The notes beneath the pieces are model-generated. The model made no database searches and was not told the origin of the DNA. It saw only the letters and a list, made by a program, of their open reading frames with translations. A stretch of 64,000 nt of DNA from the NCBI GenBank assembly GCA_027943335.1, contig BSBK01006754.1, positions 90,001 to 154,000 of the forward strand, written 5' to 3'. Shown one piece after another: positions 1-11,110 of the stretch (position 1 is the stretch's first letter; each line of letters opens with the position of its first letter). The translations under genes and the position numbers were made by a program. The stretch comes from Chamaecyparis obtusa. Taxonomy: Eukaryota > Streptophyta > Pinopsida > Cupressales > Cupressaceae.

Positions 1-471
1 TACAAAATTTATAATATATTATATATTTATATAATGATAATATAATAAAATAACATAATATTAATACTATTATATATTATTTGTATTATTATATTTACCT
101 ATATTTAACTCTAATTGTAACCTTACTAAAGGACCCTTATTTAAATCTTATTGATAATATTTAATAATATTTGATATTCATTTATATTTAAGGTTAAGAT
201 TTAATAAGAATAAATAATATATTGTTATTATTGTTTTTTTATTTTATAATATTAATTTTCTATTAACGAACATAAAAAATAAAGAAAAGTTCATTACCGA
301 TTAAAAAAAAAAACCCTATACTCACATAGGCTAGACCAAAAATTTATTAAAAGAATACTTACCTATAGGTTGGAGCTATTAGAGTTTATACATATTATTC
401 ACAAATAACTTGGAACAAAGTTGTGCCAAACATTTTGAAGCAATTTAGTTTTGCCGCAAGATAAAGATTAT
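1..471. other. AT-rich left edge without a gene
   Basis: Very AT-rich sequence (runs of TATA and TAATA, poly-A near 302-312) with no reading frame of note. It could be intron or intergenic sequence of the AP2 gene whose first exon lies at 2113-2192 on the minus strand, since that gene would run towards lower coordinates. Confidence 0.5.
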
Positions 472-1629
472 ATTAAGCATTAGTGTGTATCATTTCTGAA
501 TTCAATTGTGTAATATTTGTTTTCAAATCATTATAGATTGTGTATAATTGATTGCCTTTTACATTAAACATGTTAATTTTCAATAGTACAAAGAAATTTG
601 CAATGTGCTTGAAAAGTAAATTTTTAAGCTTAAGACCTTTAACCCCATTATTATTAGATCACTGAATCTATTTATGGCATAAGTTTAACAAAGTAGTTTT
701 TCTAATCATATTATTTTGATTACCTTTGTTCTTCATATTCATATTCTAACATTTGTTTATTACTTTTCTTAACATAGTAGCACAGTTCCAAAGTTGCATG
801 GACACAAATATGCATATGACCCTTTTTAAAGATCCCTAATATGGATACAACTTGATATGACATCAATAAACACACACACACACACATATTAACACAATTT
901 TCTAAGTTATTAGAGGAGATTTTCATTACTTCAAAAATAATATAGACACATAAATGCTACCTAAATAATTATAAGTTAATTTAACACTTTATAATATGCT
1001 AAAATAGTAGAGATGCATTGGAAGATAACCTCAAAAATTAGACATGAATTCATTAAGCATTAGTGTGTATCATTTCTGCATTCAATTGTGTAATAATTGT
1101 TTTCAAATCATTATAGATTGTGGATAATTGATTACCTTTTACATTAAACGTGTCAATTTTCAATAGTACAAAGAAATTTGCAATGTGCTTGTAAAGTAAA
1201 TTTTTAAGCTTAAGACCTTTAACCCCATTATTATTAGATCACTGAATCTATTTATGGCATAAGTTTAACAAGGTAGTTTTTCTAATCATATTATTTGATT
1301 ACCTTTGTTCTTCATATTCATATTCTAACATTTGTTTATTACTTTTCTTAACATAGTAGCACAGTTCCAAAGTTGCATGGACACAAATAGGCATATGACC
1401 CTTTTTAAAGACCCCTAATATGGATATAGCTTGATATGACATCAATAAAAACACTCACACACTCACACACATATATTAACACAATTTTCTAAGTTATTAG
1501 AGGAGATTTTCATTACTTCAAAAATAATATAGACACATAAATGCTACCTAAATAATTATAAGTTAATTTAACACTTTACAATATGCTAAAATAGTAGAGT
1601 TGCATTGGAAGATAACCTCAAAAAATAGA
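472..1629. repeat. tandem duplication, two copies of ~575 bp
   Basis: The block 472-1042 is repeated almost unchanged at 1052-1629 (offset 580). Both copies start with ATTAAGCATTAGTGTGTATC and end in GGAAGATAACCTCAAAAA. They differ by scattered substitutions and by a CA microsatellite at 871-886 that is interrupted (ACTCACAC) in the second copy. No coding potential is evident. The copies are close enough to suggest a fairly recent local duplication. Confidence 0.93.
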
Positions 1630-1820
1630 TCGCTAAAATAGAAAAATATCTCCATATTCATAGAAGGCTAGTCAATATATCCCATTGAAGGCCATCCTGT
1701 TTCCGTCACTACAATATCAACAACTTAAAACCCTAGAAGCTTCACAATAGAGTAGACTGCATCCAAGTAAGCAACAAACATGTTTGAATAGGTGATTCCA
1801 GTGTTTTCATACAATCCAGG

Positions 1821-1978
1821 ATTTGGCTTAAACAAAGCATTCGACTAATGATATTAAAAATATAGCATTCGACTAATTATATTGAAAACAGAGCATTTGG
1901 CTTAAACAGAGCATTCGACTAATTATATTAAAAACAGAGCATTTGGCTTAAATAGAGCATTCGGTTAATTATATAAAA
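1821..1978. repeat. short tandem repeat, unit about 46 bp
   Basis: The phrase GCATTCGACTAATTATATTA recurs near 1837, 1864, 1911 and (as GCATTCGGTTAAT) 1957, in the later copies preceded by GCATTTGGCTTAAA. There are three to four imperfect tandem copies. They lie just beyond the AP2 exon, in what would be its first intron. Confidence 0.8.
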
Positions 1979-2112
1979 AAACTGAAAGAGAAGTGAACAA
2001 ATAATTAATTCCCTTCATTCTGCAATAACAATCATGTATGAATTCATTAGGGAGCAGAGTATATAGAAAAACTAGAAGAATGAAAATAAACCCAAAGTAG
2101 AATAGACTATAC

Positions 2113-2192
2113 AGTATTGGACGACGAATCTCAGCAACCCAAGAGCCCCAGGGGTGTTGTCTCACACCACGATATTTCTTTATCACTCTCAT
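2113..2192 (-). CDS. exon 1 of an AP2/ERF transcription factor (SHINE/WIN-like), partial
   Basis: The minus-strand ATG at 2192-2190 opens a frame MRVIKKYRGVRQHPWGSWVAE followed by IRRP, which is the first half of an AP2/ERF DNA-binding domain. The AP2 signature residues YRGVRQ, the WG pair and W-V-A-E-I-R (first two beta strands, DNA contact) are all present. The GSWV form and the closely preceding start resemble the SHINE/WIN1 cuticle-regulator clade, whose members begin a few residues before the domain and, as I recall, carry an intron inside it. Similarity stops after codon 27 at CT|GTATAG, a plausible splice donor (intron from 2112 leftwards). The second half of the domain (WLGTF...AARAYD) was not found in 1-2112, so exon 2 would lie beyond the window edge or is lost. 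The context AAAAATGAG is acceptable for a plant start. The usual R after RQ is H here. It could be a live gene with a long intron or an isolated pseudo-exon. Confidence 0.62.
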
Positions 2193-2208
2193 TTTTCTCT
2201 TCTTTTGT

Positions 2209-2410
2209 GTTAGAATTCAGAGCCTAGAACTAAATATTCCTGAATTATGTCTTTAAAAGAAATCTTTTTATTTTAATTAATTGTATAAAATATTTTAGTG
2301 AAAATAAAGGATATGAGGTACAACATGGCTATCTGGTAAGTTGGCACATCAAATCCAACTATAAAATTAATATTCAAAGCTTCGATAAAGAAATTGAACA
2401 CAAATAATAT
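2209..2410. repeat. diverged repeat shared with 59285-59460
   Basis: Sequence just upstream of the AP2 exon resembles 59285-59460. The best stretch (around 2349-2400 against 59408-59455) shares AACTATAAAAT and AATATT.AAAGCTTC with about 80% identity by eye, and both have TAGAAC/AACTAAATATT at the start. It may be an old dispersed element or a paralogous upstream region. Confidence 0.5.
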
Positions 2411-3639
2411 TATGGTCTTAAAGATCTGATGTAGGCACGAGTTTGAAAATGTTTGTTAACAAATAAAAATATTTATAGGAGTTTGAAAATATCTATAGTT
2501 GGATAATTTATTTAAAAATAGATTTAGTAAAAAATACATGTCATTAAAAGTCTTAAATATAATTTTTTTTTTAAATATTTAAAAATAAACTTTGAGTGAA
2601 TAGCTACCGCAAAATATTGGCTTGATTAATATAGTAAGTGTCAAATTTAGGCCTTGGTCTAATACTTCATTCATTGAAACTTAATGATTACAATTTTACA
2701 ACTAAATAATTTTCTGTCTTGAACACATACTACATTTTGCCAAAATCTTACACATTTATGACACCTAACAAATTCCCAACAAAAATTAATTGATATATAA
2801 ATTAGCTTAATGAAAAGCATATGAAATTAATTTTGTTCACATTTTTGACACTTTATGTTCAGAAACTATTGTCTAAGAATTCTCTATAGTCTCTATTTTT
2901 GATACTTTGTTGAGTTGTGTGTTTGGTAAATAAAATAGATCATTTCCTTTAGAAAACTATAAAGAAATTAGAAAATTAGAAATCATTCACATGAATGTAT
3001 TTTATCTTAGTATTTAAGGTTTATCTTTTATCCATAAGTTGGATTCTCATTTAGCTTTTGATAGATTTGACTCCTCTATGTTCCTTAGAAGGAATAATAT
3101 CTATTTCTAAGCCCAAAGATGAGAAAGAAATGGAAGAATCTACATCTACAAGGCTTCGAGGGATGTTGCACACTTCATAAAGGATGTGAGGCCTTCTCTT
3201 TGGGTAATAGCTATGTTGTTGAATCCAAATTAAATTTGGTGGAATCTAGAACACACTGATAAACCCTTGGCCCTTACTTAAAGGTGTTCAGAAAAGAGTT
3301 GGGACCTTAGAGAAATCTAGGTCTTTCAAAATAAGTGGTAATAAGGCTTTGAAGACTTCTAAAAATTTGAAAAATAAATTTAAAATTCTACTTTCTCAAA
3401 AAAGAACTTACCTTGTTTTAAAAGAGCATCATATAATGTGAATCCCCCCATTTTTATGAAAGTATCCAATCTATTCAAAGAGATAACACGAAAGGATGAC
3501 TTTGCCTTTAATTAGATTTCTATGAAAACAAATTATTTATTACTAAGTTATATAAGGAATATTGTAGATTGACTAAATAAAATATGGAACTTAGACTAGG
3601 TTGAGTCTAGATGGTCTATAGATTAAAGAAATTTGTCCA
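2411..3639. other. AT-rich region, no gene recognised
   Basis: No open frame or repeat boundary was recognised. The part from about 3050 is slightly less AT-rich and may be more of the LINE remnant that is recognisable from 3640, but I cannot align it to anything. Confidence 0.4.
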
Positions 3640-4030
3640 TAGATTAAAGCATATTTGGTTTAAGTCAATGAAGCCTAGGAAAGTCTATTTTAGGTGGCAT
3701 TTATTACTTAAAAGTTAACTATTAATTTTGAGTTGTAGTCGCTTGGTAAGGAATTTCTTCTTGTGAGGTAAAATTAAGTCTTCTGAGCACTTATTTTTGA
3801 ATGTCATGTTTTCCTTTTCTTGAGGACCCTATTTCTTCAAAATAAGTTAAGGTGGAATAATATAGTTGGTTGTATGTAGTTTGAGATTTTTTAGTTATTT
3901 GAAAGTTTTGTTTTTTTTTATCTTAATAATCTTTGTTTTCTTCTTGCAAATGAGATTTTATGGTTTATCAAGAAGAAGAGGAATAAGGTCTTTTGAAGAA
4001 AAGACATCTTACCAAGTTTTTTAATAAACT
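3640..4030 (+). pseudogene. LINE ORF2 3' remnant (zf-RVT-like region)
   Basis: Broken plus-strand frames read, in order, a K..W..MKPRKVYFRWHLLLK stretch, then SSEHLFLN, then ANEILWFIKKKRNKVF. This order resembles the region after reverse transcriptase in plant L1-like LINEs: the zf-RVT pattern P.KV.FF.W followed by an E..HLF..C segment, then a tail of the form ILW.IWK.RN. Several frameshifts and stops separate the pieces and the zinc-binding cysteines are not all visible. No poly-A tail or target-site duplication was identified. This is a weak but ordered match. Confidence 0.42.
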
Positions 4031-4138
4031 TACTTTTTAAAATATGTTATTGTAAATATCCATGGTTTTAGAAATTCCAAATAAAGTTTTATGATCTTGT
4101 AGTAAGAGGGCCTAACTATTGTGTATAAAAAAGAGATC

Positions 4139-4646
4139 AAGATTGCACATTTATTTCTATAAGAGAGGAACAATTTAAATAAATAGGAGTTGGTTATCTT
4201 GAAGAAGTATATTGAGAATCATAAAAATGAAAAATATGAGACTTGATTGATGAGAAATTGTCATTGTTTAGACATAGATTTGAACTAGCAGTGAATGATG
4301 TTGACCCTGGTGAAATGGTTGATCTATAAATTGGGACTTACAATATTGATCAACATGAGGTTATCTACAGATAAAGGTGTTGTTTAAAGTAATTCTATAA
4401 TTTTTTTCTAGCCAATTCCAATCCTTCTTGAATACATGTACTTAATGTTTATAAGTTGGATCTTTGAACTCTTGTTAATTTGGATAACTTTTAGCTTGTT
4501 TGGAAGAGTTGCATCTCCTTAGATTGCCCATTTCTTTCTATAAAGGAGGAAAAATTTAAATAAAAAGGATCTAGTTATCCTAAATGGATATATGGAGAAT
4601 CAGAATCATAAAAATGAATAACATGGGAAGATTGATAAGAAGATAC
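4139..4646. repeat. tandem duplication, unit ~380 bp, second copy split by the nested block
   Basis: 4139-4519 (unit 1) and 4520-4646 plus 50401-50640 (unit 2) are imperfect copies. ATTGCACATTTATTTCTATA at 4139 matches ATTGCCCATTTCTTTCTATA at 4520. The remainder of unit 1 (4262-4510: TTTGAACTAG, AATTGGGACTTACAATA, CAACATGAGGTTA, CTTAATGTTTAT) continues on the far side of the insertion at 50405-50640. Unit 2 therefore contains the insertion site of the 45.7 kb block, and unit 1 gives the uninterrupted arrangement. Confidence 0.85.
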
Positions 4647-5883
4647 TATTGGAAATCTATTTGGGAAATATGATACTAAGAGGGGGGGGGGGGGTGTGCG
4701 GGGATGAATCAAATATCACCTATTGAACCATTTTAACATTACTAAAAAATTGCATATCATTATCATAAACTTCATCAATGTAATGAAACTAATAAACTAA
4801 ACATCATTCATGGAAATACTCATAACACCTTGATTTTGGTTACCCAGAAACCCTTGAAAGGTAAAACTAGGGTGGGGATGACACCCACAAATCTTTACTA
4901 CTATAGCATAAATTTTTCCTATTAGGGCTACAAATTTTTATCACAAAATATGATCTACCATGTGAGAGTTTTTCCCTATTAAGAGCTATAAGATTTATAC
5001 AATATACCTTGCAAAAGGATTTATAACTTACAACTAAGTAAGCACTCGGTTAAGAGATTAACTAAGGTCAGTTAAAACCACTATGTTAAGAGATTAAAAT
5101 TGATACACCTGTTAGAATGTCTCAGTACTTGATCATTTGGTTTGCATTGTATTTTTTGATTACAGATCTTGTCCTTCCAGTATTGATTTGATCTTATCTA
5201 TCAAGTATATCGCTGTCCTGCTCTTTACTACTTGACTTCATTCTGCTTGGTCACTAAACTCTATTAGAATACTTCACTGGTTTGAAGATATTATCTCAGT
5301 TCTATTCCTTTCATTCATCATACTCCTCTCATACATATTACATTTTAGGGTCCAGATCTCATTTTATATAGACAATTGACTTCCTCCAAGATTTAAGATC
5401 CACGACCTAGATTATCTCATTTTGCCATTTAACCTTTCCCTAATTTTGATTGGTTCCATACAATACATAGGGATTAATGATTACAATATAGAAGCGTAAT
5501 CACCTCTGTAATTTTCTCAATAAAAAGTAAACAAAATTAGATGTTGGCCAAAATGGTTTACCTAAGTGTTTGTACCATAACAAATACATCTGTCAATTCT
5601 GGCTTGCTCGGCATTGGATGTCTTTGGCACTCAGCATTTAATGTTCACTATATTCTGGTGCTCGACATAGTCTTCTTTACATAACTCAAAAAAAGTTGAC
5701 TCGGCTAATACAAAAGTACTCGATGACCACTGATTTACTCGGTAGTGACTACTGCTCGATAAATGTACAATACATGACTCAGCCTATACATGATGACTCA
5801 ATCGCAGTGATGACTAACCAACATTGCCTAGAAAATGACTAAGTGTAAGACACTAATAGACAACAAAACTATAAGGATCAATA
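4647..5883 (-). repeat. 3' LTR of the outer copia-like element
   Basis: 1,237 bp, homologous throughout to 49182-50395. The plus-strand edges are TATTGGAAATC and GGATCAATA (CAACA in the other LTR). On the coding strand the LTR reads TGTTGATCC...CCAATA, with the first dinucleotide mutated to TA in this copy. A G13 tract at about 4682-4694, followed by TGTGCGGGG, is longer than in the partner LTR. TATATAAAAT on the minus strand (5361-5370) is a conserved TATA-box candidate. The U3 side has several CTCGG motifs (5600-5800). Confidence 0.92.
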
Positions 5884-5896
5884 ATCTCCCCATTAG
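5884..5896 (-). other. polypurine tract of the outer element
   Basis: On the minus strand the sequence abutting the 3' LTR reads CTAATGGGGAGAT. It matches the GGGGGAGAT tract that precedes the 3' LTR in many plant copia elements and confirms minus-strand orientation. Confidence 0.8.
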
Positions 5897-6159
5897 TGGC
5901 AAAAACACTTTGTCATGACATTTACATTACATTTACAAGAGTACTTTAGTACTAACCGAAGTATACAAAATACTCCCCCTAAAACTTAACTTGGTCTTAC
6001 AAACAAAAGATTTACATTTGTACATATAAGACTTCTTTACATGACATACACTCTAATACATATATATATATACAAAACTGAGTATGTCATACTGTTCGGT
6101 TCTGCTTCTTCTCTCTGGTTCTATTGCCTCCCTTTGTGACTTAGCATGTCATTCTATTA

Positions 6160-7857
6160 TTTCCCCCTTGTTTTTGTCAATTGAAGTTCTTTGTTAGTAG
6201 GGAGCTTGTAATATTTCTCCAGAAGTGGTTTGTGAAGATCCATAACCATGTGCAATGCAGAGTCCCAACCAAATGTGGTAATCTTCAAAGCTTCTAATTT
6301 TACTTCTAGCTTGATAGCTAGATCAACTAAGCTCTCGGTAGTAGAAAGATGAGGATCTTTCTGTACTGATTCCTTTTCCTTAGCTAAATCTCTTTGTATG
6401 ACCTCTAGATGAGGTGTCAACATTTTTTGAATAGAGAGTAAGCGAGCTCTTATCTTACCATCATTAGCCATTAACTCGGCTATTTTCCAGGTTGTGTATG
6501 TAGAAGCTTGGTATAGTGTATAGAGATGGAACTTGCATCCAAGTCCTATGAATGACCTGTAGATTTTATCTATAAATGTAGCTTGTCTTCCAGCTCCTGA
6601 TTATCCTTTTTAAATAATTCCACATTACACAATTTCTTGTACAAAGATTGTGTATTGAGTACAACTCTTTCTAAATAAGATATTAAGGTAGAATGTTCTA
6701 CCTACTTTACTGTTATCTCGGTAGAGACCTTATTCAGTACCTTTGTCTCAAATTTTCTTTCTGACGCCTGCAACAACTTATCATTTTCTTCACTTTCTTC
6801 ATTTGTCACTTTCTTGACTATGTGGACAAGTTGTTCCATTATGGGGTCAGAGTCATTAACATCATTAATGTCAAAAGCATCAATGAATATACCTTTTATC
6901 TCATGAAGAAGTTGCTTTTGTTGATGTTCCCTTCTCAATTCTTCCTGTCTACTTTTCTTCTTCAGTAAATCTTGCAATATCTACATTTGTTCATATGATA
7001 AGTTATTTGTGTCCCATTTCAGAATCACAATAACTTCGTCGAGCATTACCTATGGTGTAGGTGATTTCACGTTCTTTTTCTATTCCTTCTTCTTCGGTGC
7101 AGTCCCACTCGACATCTGTACAAGAGCTTTTATTGCTTCTTGTTCCTTAGGCTCTTGAACACAAATTGCATTTTTTGTCTCCTTCTCTTATTTTTCCTTA
7201 TCCTCCACATGAATATTTACAATCACTACTGTAGACTGGTCTACTATCTCTTTCTGTGTTTCATCGGCAGATGTAGACTGAAGTGTAGTTGTCGACTGGT
7301 CCTATTCCTCGGTAGTGCTAATACCGACTAGCATGTCAACTGTAACAACTTGAGGACTAGTCGTGGTAGTGTTAACAATTGATGTGTCCTCAATTTGTGG
7401 ATAGTCCATGACCTGTAATAGAAAAATGTTACTACCTAACAAGGATGTATCCTTTTCTGCCTCGGCTTGTATTTCCTCCTCGGTCAATACCCGAGTCTTC
7501 ACTGGGTATCCTTAGTGATGTCAACAATAGTTATTGCAGCTAACTTCTGACATTTCTCTTCCTTGGGAGCTTCTTCCTCTTAAATATGTGGTTCATTCAC
7601 ATCCTCTTTATCATCTAGCTCAACACCCTTAGATGTGCTAGCTTCCCGTGATGCACTTTTATCAACCAATAAACCAAAAATAATCTTCCAAGTCCTAAGA
7701 ATTTGCTGAACAATATCCTCAACCTTATGTTGAAGGATAGAATATGCCCTGATCTTAGGAACAAATCTATTCCTGTACTGCTCTATTATTTCCTAAATTC
7801 TTGCAATGGGAAGGTCTAGTAAGACTTGAGCTAATGTACTTTCCCTTATCTGCTTCT
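6160..7857 (-). pseudogene. unknown large ORF of the outer element, C-terminal part (continues from 24339-26204)
   Basis: If the gypsy-1 insert and one CTTCT site duplication are disregarded, the frame ending at 24344 continues here without a shift (QIRESTLAQVLLDLPIAR onward), with stops at wide intervals. After about 7500 one frameshift is needed to continue into a segment beginning MKTRVLTEEEIQAEAEKDTS, then a charged, coiled-coil-like region (6702-6977, KKKSRQEELRREHQQKQ) and a tail at 6160-6471 rich in K, E and L. No known domain was recognised. The composition (acidic, E/K/Q-rich, S/T-rich linkers) suggests a largely disordered and coiled-coil protein. It is not gag, pol or an obvious envelope protein: no signal peptide or transmembrane segment stands out. 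The element has no pol, so any contribution to mobility is unknown. Confidence 0.6.
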
Positions 7858-8814
7858 TGTAATCACCTAAAAATGGTCACCTAGACTATTAGCCCCTTTT
7901 GCTAAATTATCAATTGCTTATTCTTGATCAAATCCTAGTTCTATCATTTATTCAATTATTTTCTATGGGCTAACCATTTTATCCTAAGTCTTTATTTATT
8001 TAAAAGGAATTTCCTCCCCTTTTATTAAATAAAAATCCCCCACTTTTCCTCTTATCCTAAGTTGCACAAATAAAGCATTATTCCTATATTATTAAAAGGA
8101 GAAAAGGCACTTTTTGTCTCATATGGACACAAAAGTCAACTCTTATTTTCCCATTGGAGGATATTTGTGCACATGGATTGCTCCTTTTTCAAGATCCACC
8201 ATTGATTAAATCTTTTGCCTCTTAATCTCCATGGTCCATTCTTTCTCATTTCATTTAAAAGGAGAGCTCTCTTCTCATTCTTAGATCCATCTTTTGAATA
8301 CTAATGTTATGCTACAGGTTTTCTAGGTGACTTTGGAGCTTTGGAGATTTGAAGCATTCTTAGCTTTTGAATTCACATTCTATCTTAGTTCCATTCTTGC
8401 ATTCTAGTTTCATTATTTCATCATAGCTTTCATGGCATGCATAGCTTAGTTTCCTTTTATGCTTTAGATTAATTCACATAGTCTAATTAGGAGGGGTTTG
8501 TAATACTTGCATCTTTCCTTTCCATAGCTTAACTTGCATAGTCATCTTAATATAGCTTGCATCTTCATTTCTAGCATTGCATTTCATTCACATTTTGATT
8601 CTTGAGGATATTGGCATTCTTGCCATTGTCTCCATTGAATCTCCCATTGCATGGTTTACTAGCAAGGTCATAGGCTTAAATAGCTCTAGCTGAGAGCACA
8701 CTTAATTTCCTTGCACTCCATACCTAGGGAGCTCTAGGTCATTTTTCAAAGTGTCCCATTCATGGATTCTCTTGGAAGAAAAGACTTAGAGAAGTGCACA
8801 TTCTAGTGTGTACA
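7858..8814 (+). repeat. 5' LTR of gypsy-1
   Basis: 957 bp, begins TGTAATCACC and ends GTGTACA, nearly identical to 23382-24338. TTTAAAAGG near 8255 is a TATA-like candidate in the middle. The left neighbour CTTCT is the target-site duplication. Confidence 0.95.
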
Positions 8815-8819
8815 TTTTT

Positions 8820-8837
8820 TGGCGCCCACCATGGGGC
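8820..8837 (+). other. primer binding site of gypsy-1
   Basis: TGGCGCCCACCATGGGGC lies five bases after the LTR end. It begins with TGG as a tRNA 3'-end complement should, and matches the TGGCGCCCACCGTGGGGC type seen in plant Tat elements. I cannot name the tRNA with certainty. Confidence 0.85.
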
Positions 8838-11110
8838 AGAACACTCTTGTTTTGTCCTTCATTTTTATGCATTTTCGCACTTTTTTCGTCACTTTTTAGC
8901 TTACTATTTTCGACAGATTTTTATTTTTTTCTAGAAGATTATCATACAATACTTCACCAATGTTGTGCGATACTTTGTCCTATACTAGTGTGATACTTTA
9001 CTAGTTAAAGTATCGCACTTTGTGAGAGATTCTATCACACTATTTGGAACATTCTGTCACCTTTAGGTACAATGAAGTGTCACCCAGAAAGATAATATCA
9101 CCCCAATATACTATACAATATCGTGCGATACTTCTAGTGACTGTACTGTCACCTGTACCCAACAGTGAGTTGTTTCTTGGTTCTTTCTTGCTAAGTTTTG
9201 ATCTAATTAGCTTGCTGGTTTAGTTTGTTGTGGTTAGATAGATTTAATTTGCAGATTTCATTTGGATTTTTGTTTTGCTAACCATTGTGGGGGCTAACAA
9301 GTTGTGCTTGTAGGTACCTTCATTGCTTGAAAAATTTGCTAAAAAGATCGCATGTCAAAGCTTCAAAGGCAAAAGGGCTACTAATTGTGTTTTGCAGGGC
9401 TGCCCAACGCCTAAAAACAACCAATTGCTTATTTATTTACTTTTCTTTTAAGTGCGACATATACTAGTTGTCTCATTTCTTAGGCACTTAAGATCTTGTT
9501 GTAGGAGTCTTTTGGTGGTAGGAAATTATGCTCTTCACCCATGTGGTGAACTAGAAATCCTGACCCACTTTTAGACTTTGAAAACAAGAGGGTAATTAAA
9601 CTCTTTGTTTGATGTGTTTGGGGGAGATTCTTGAGCTAGGAGATTATGCTCTTCACCCTTGAGGTGAACCAGAAATCCTGACACTCAAAAGTCAATCCAC
9701 TCTTTGTTTAGCATTAGGATCCTTTAGCGGGCCTGCTCTTGAGCAATCAAGAGGAACGACCCAAGTGGGGACAAGCCTTTTGCCAGCTATTTCGACCCAC
9801 TATAAACTCAAGGCTATCAAGGACACAAAACCTTGGTAGATGTAGTACTTATCTTCGCTTGATGTGAGTACTTGTGGGATTGTGACCATGAGGAAAGTGT
9901 TGAGCAAGAATGCTTAAGGTACTCTTGTGGCCATGATGTCCGTTACTTGCCGCAAGGTAAGGAGTCCCTTTGGGGAGCAAGAGGAGTATTACGAACATAA
10001 GCCCTTATCAAGAACCATAGGTAGAGACCACCCCTTTTTGCTGCTTAGCTTCTTGGTGCAAGGATTGATCCAAGTGGAATAACTTGGATCACCCCAAGAT
10101 TACTCACCATTTGTGTTCCTTTGGTTATGTCATTGACACCTCCACGACAAAGCTAACATCTATTGTGGGAAACCACTTTGTGTGAGGCAATGAAACATCA
10201 AGTGTGGGCCAAGTTGTTAAGTATTGAGCCTTTGTCCTTCTAGGCTAGCAAGTCCTTGAACTGTTCTCATTGTTATATACACGTGCAAACGTTCTTGAAC
10301 ATACAAACATCGCGGTAGTGCTCATAGAAGTTTTCATTTTGATATCCCAATTTTTTGTCTTGAAAAAGGTTTCTTTTTCTCTTGCACAAGTGTTTGATGA
10401 CATGTTCCATCCCCTACTATTTGCAAACCTGCCTGAATATTGTTGTTACTATGTTTGAAATCAACAAATTACCCATTAGATTGCAAAATTGACAAAATTA
10501 CCTTAAAAAATTGAGACTTTTTACGCTCACTGATCAAGAGTCGTACGACACTAAAAAACAATCGCACACTATTTCAAGTTTTGTCATGCGATATTTCATT
10601 CCTAGTTTTTTATCGTCCTGCTTACCTGGATTCTATCGTCTAGGCTGCCTGGAAAGTATCACTCGGTCTCTATCAAAAATATTGCCTGGTCAGATTTTGT
10701 CGCCCTGTTCACCTGGAAACTATCACTCAGACTCTTTTTGCTGTCTCACTATTGCCGAATTTGAAATTTCATTTGTTGAGTGTCTTTTCCTATTCTTACT
10801 CGACCCTAGTCTGTTATCTGCATGTTTAAGTCTATTCTAGACTGAGAAAATGAGTTAAAACTATTGGATTTGAGTTTCCCAAATGCTACTTTTGATCACT
10901 TGTCACATTATGGTTACCTCTCTAGCTACTTGCTAATTGAGCTTCTTGCTCATATCTCGGCTTGAGTCAATTGATTGCTGTAAGTTCTTGAGCACTTTTG
11001 GCCAGCCATCTTTATTGTTCTATCTTGACAAGTGATCTTCTTTGGCTTTGTTTATCTTAATATCTGAAAAACTTTGTCTCATTTTATTAGTCAACCAACA
11101 TTCCTTTTTC
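8838..11110 (+). other. long untranslated leader of gypsy-1
   Basis: 2.3 kb between PBS and gag with no conserved coding frame. It holds an internal duplication: a phrase ATTATGCTCTTCACCC..GAGGTGAAC.AGAAATCCTGAC occurs at about 9524-9562 and 9644-9682. It also contains clusters of GCGATACTT-like motifs (8940-9150; degenerate again at 10520-10740). Long leaders are usual in Tat elements. Confidence 0.6.
8940..9150. repeat. cluster of GTGCGATACTT-like motifs, leader copy
   Basis: Variants of GTGCGATACTT and its reverse complement AAGTATCGCAC recur: TGTGCGATACTT at about 8965, GTGTGATACTT near 8990, AAAGTATCGCACTTT near 9006, and CGTGCGATACTTC near 9122. Partial forms such as TATCACAC and GTCACC lie between. 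A matching cluster sits near the other end of the element (22170-22400). Confidence 0.7.

Noticed and set aside
720..926. Small minus-strand frame with CVCVC run
   Set aside because: Coding of a CA microsatellite in AT-rich DNA; not kept in the second copy of the tandem duplication.
4682..4705. G13 tract as a possible G-quadruplex element
   Set aside because: A single homopolymer run that is only seven G in the partner LTR; could be slippage or a sequencing error.
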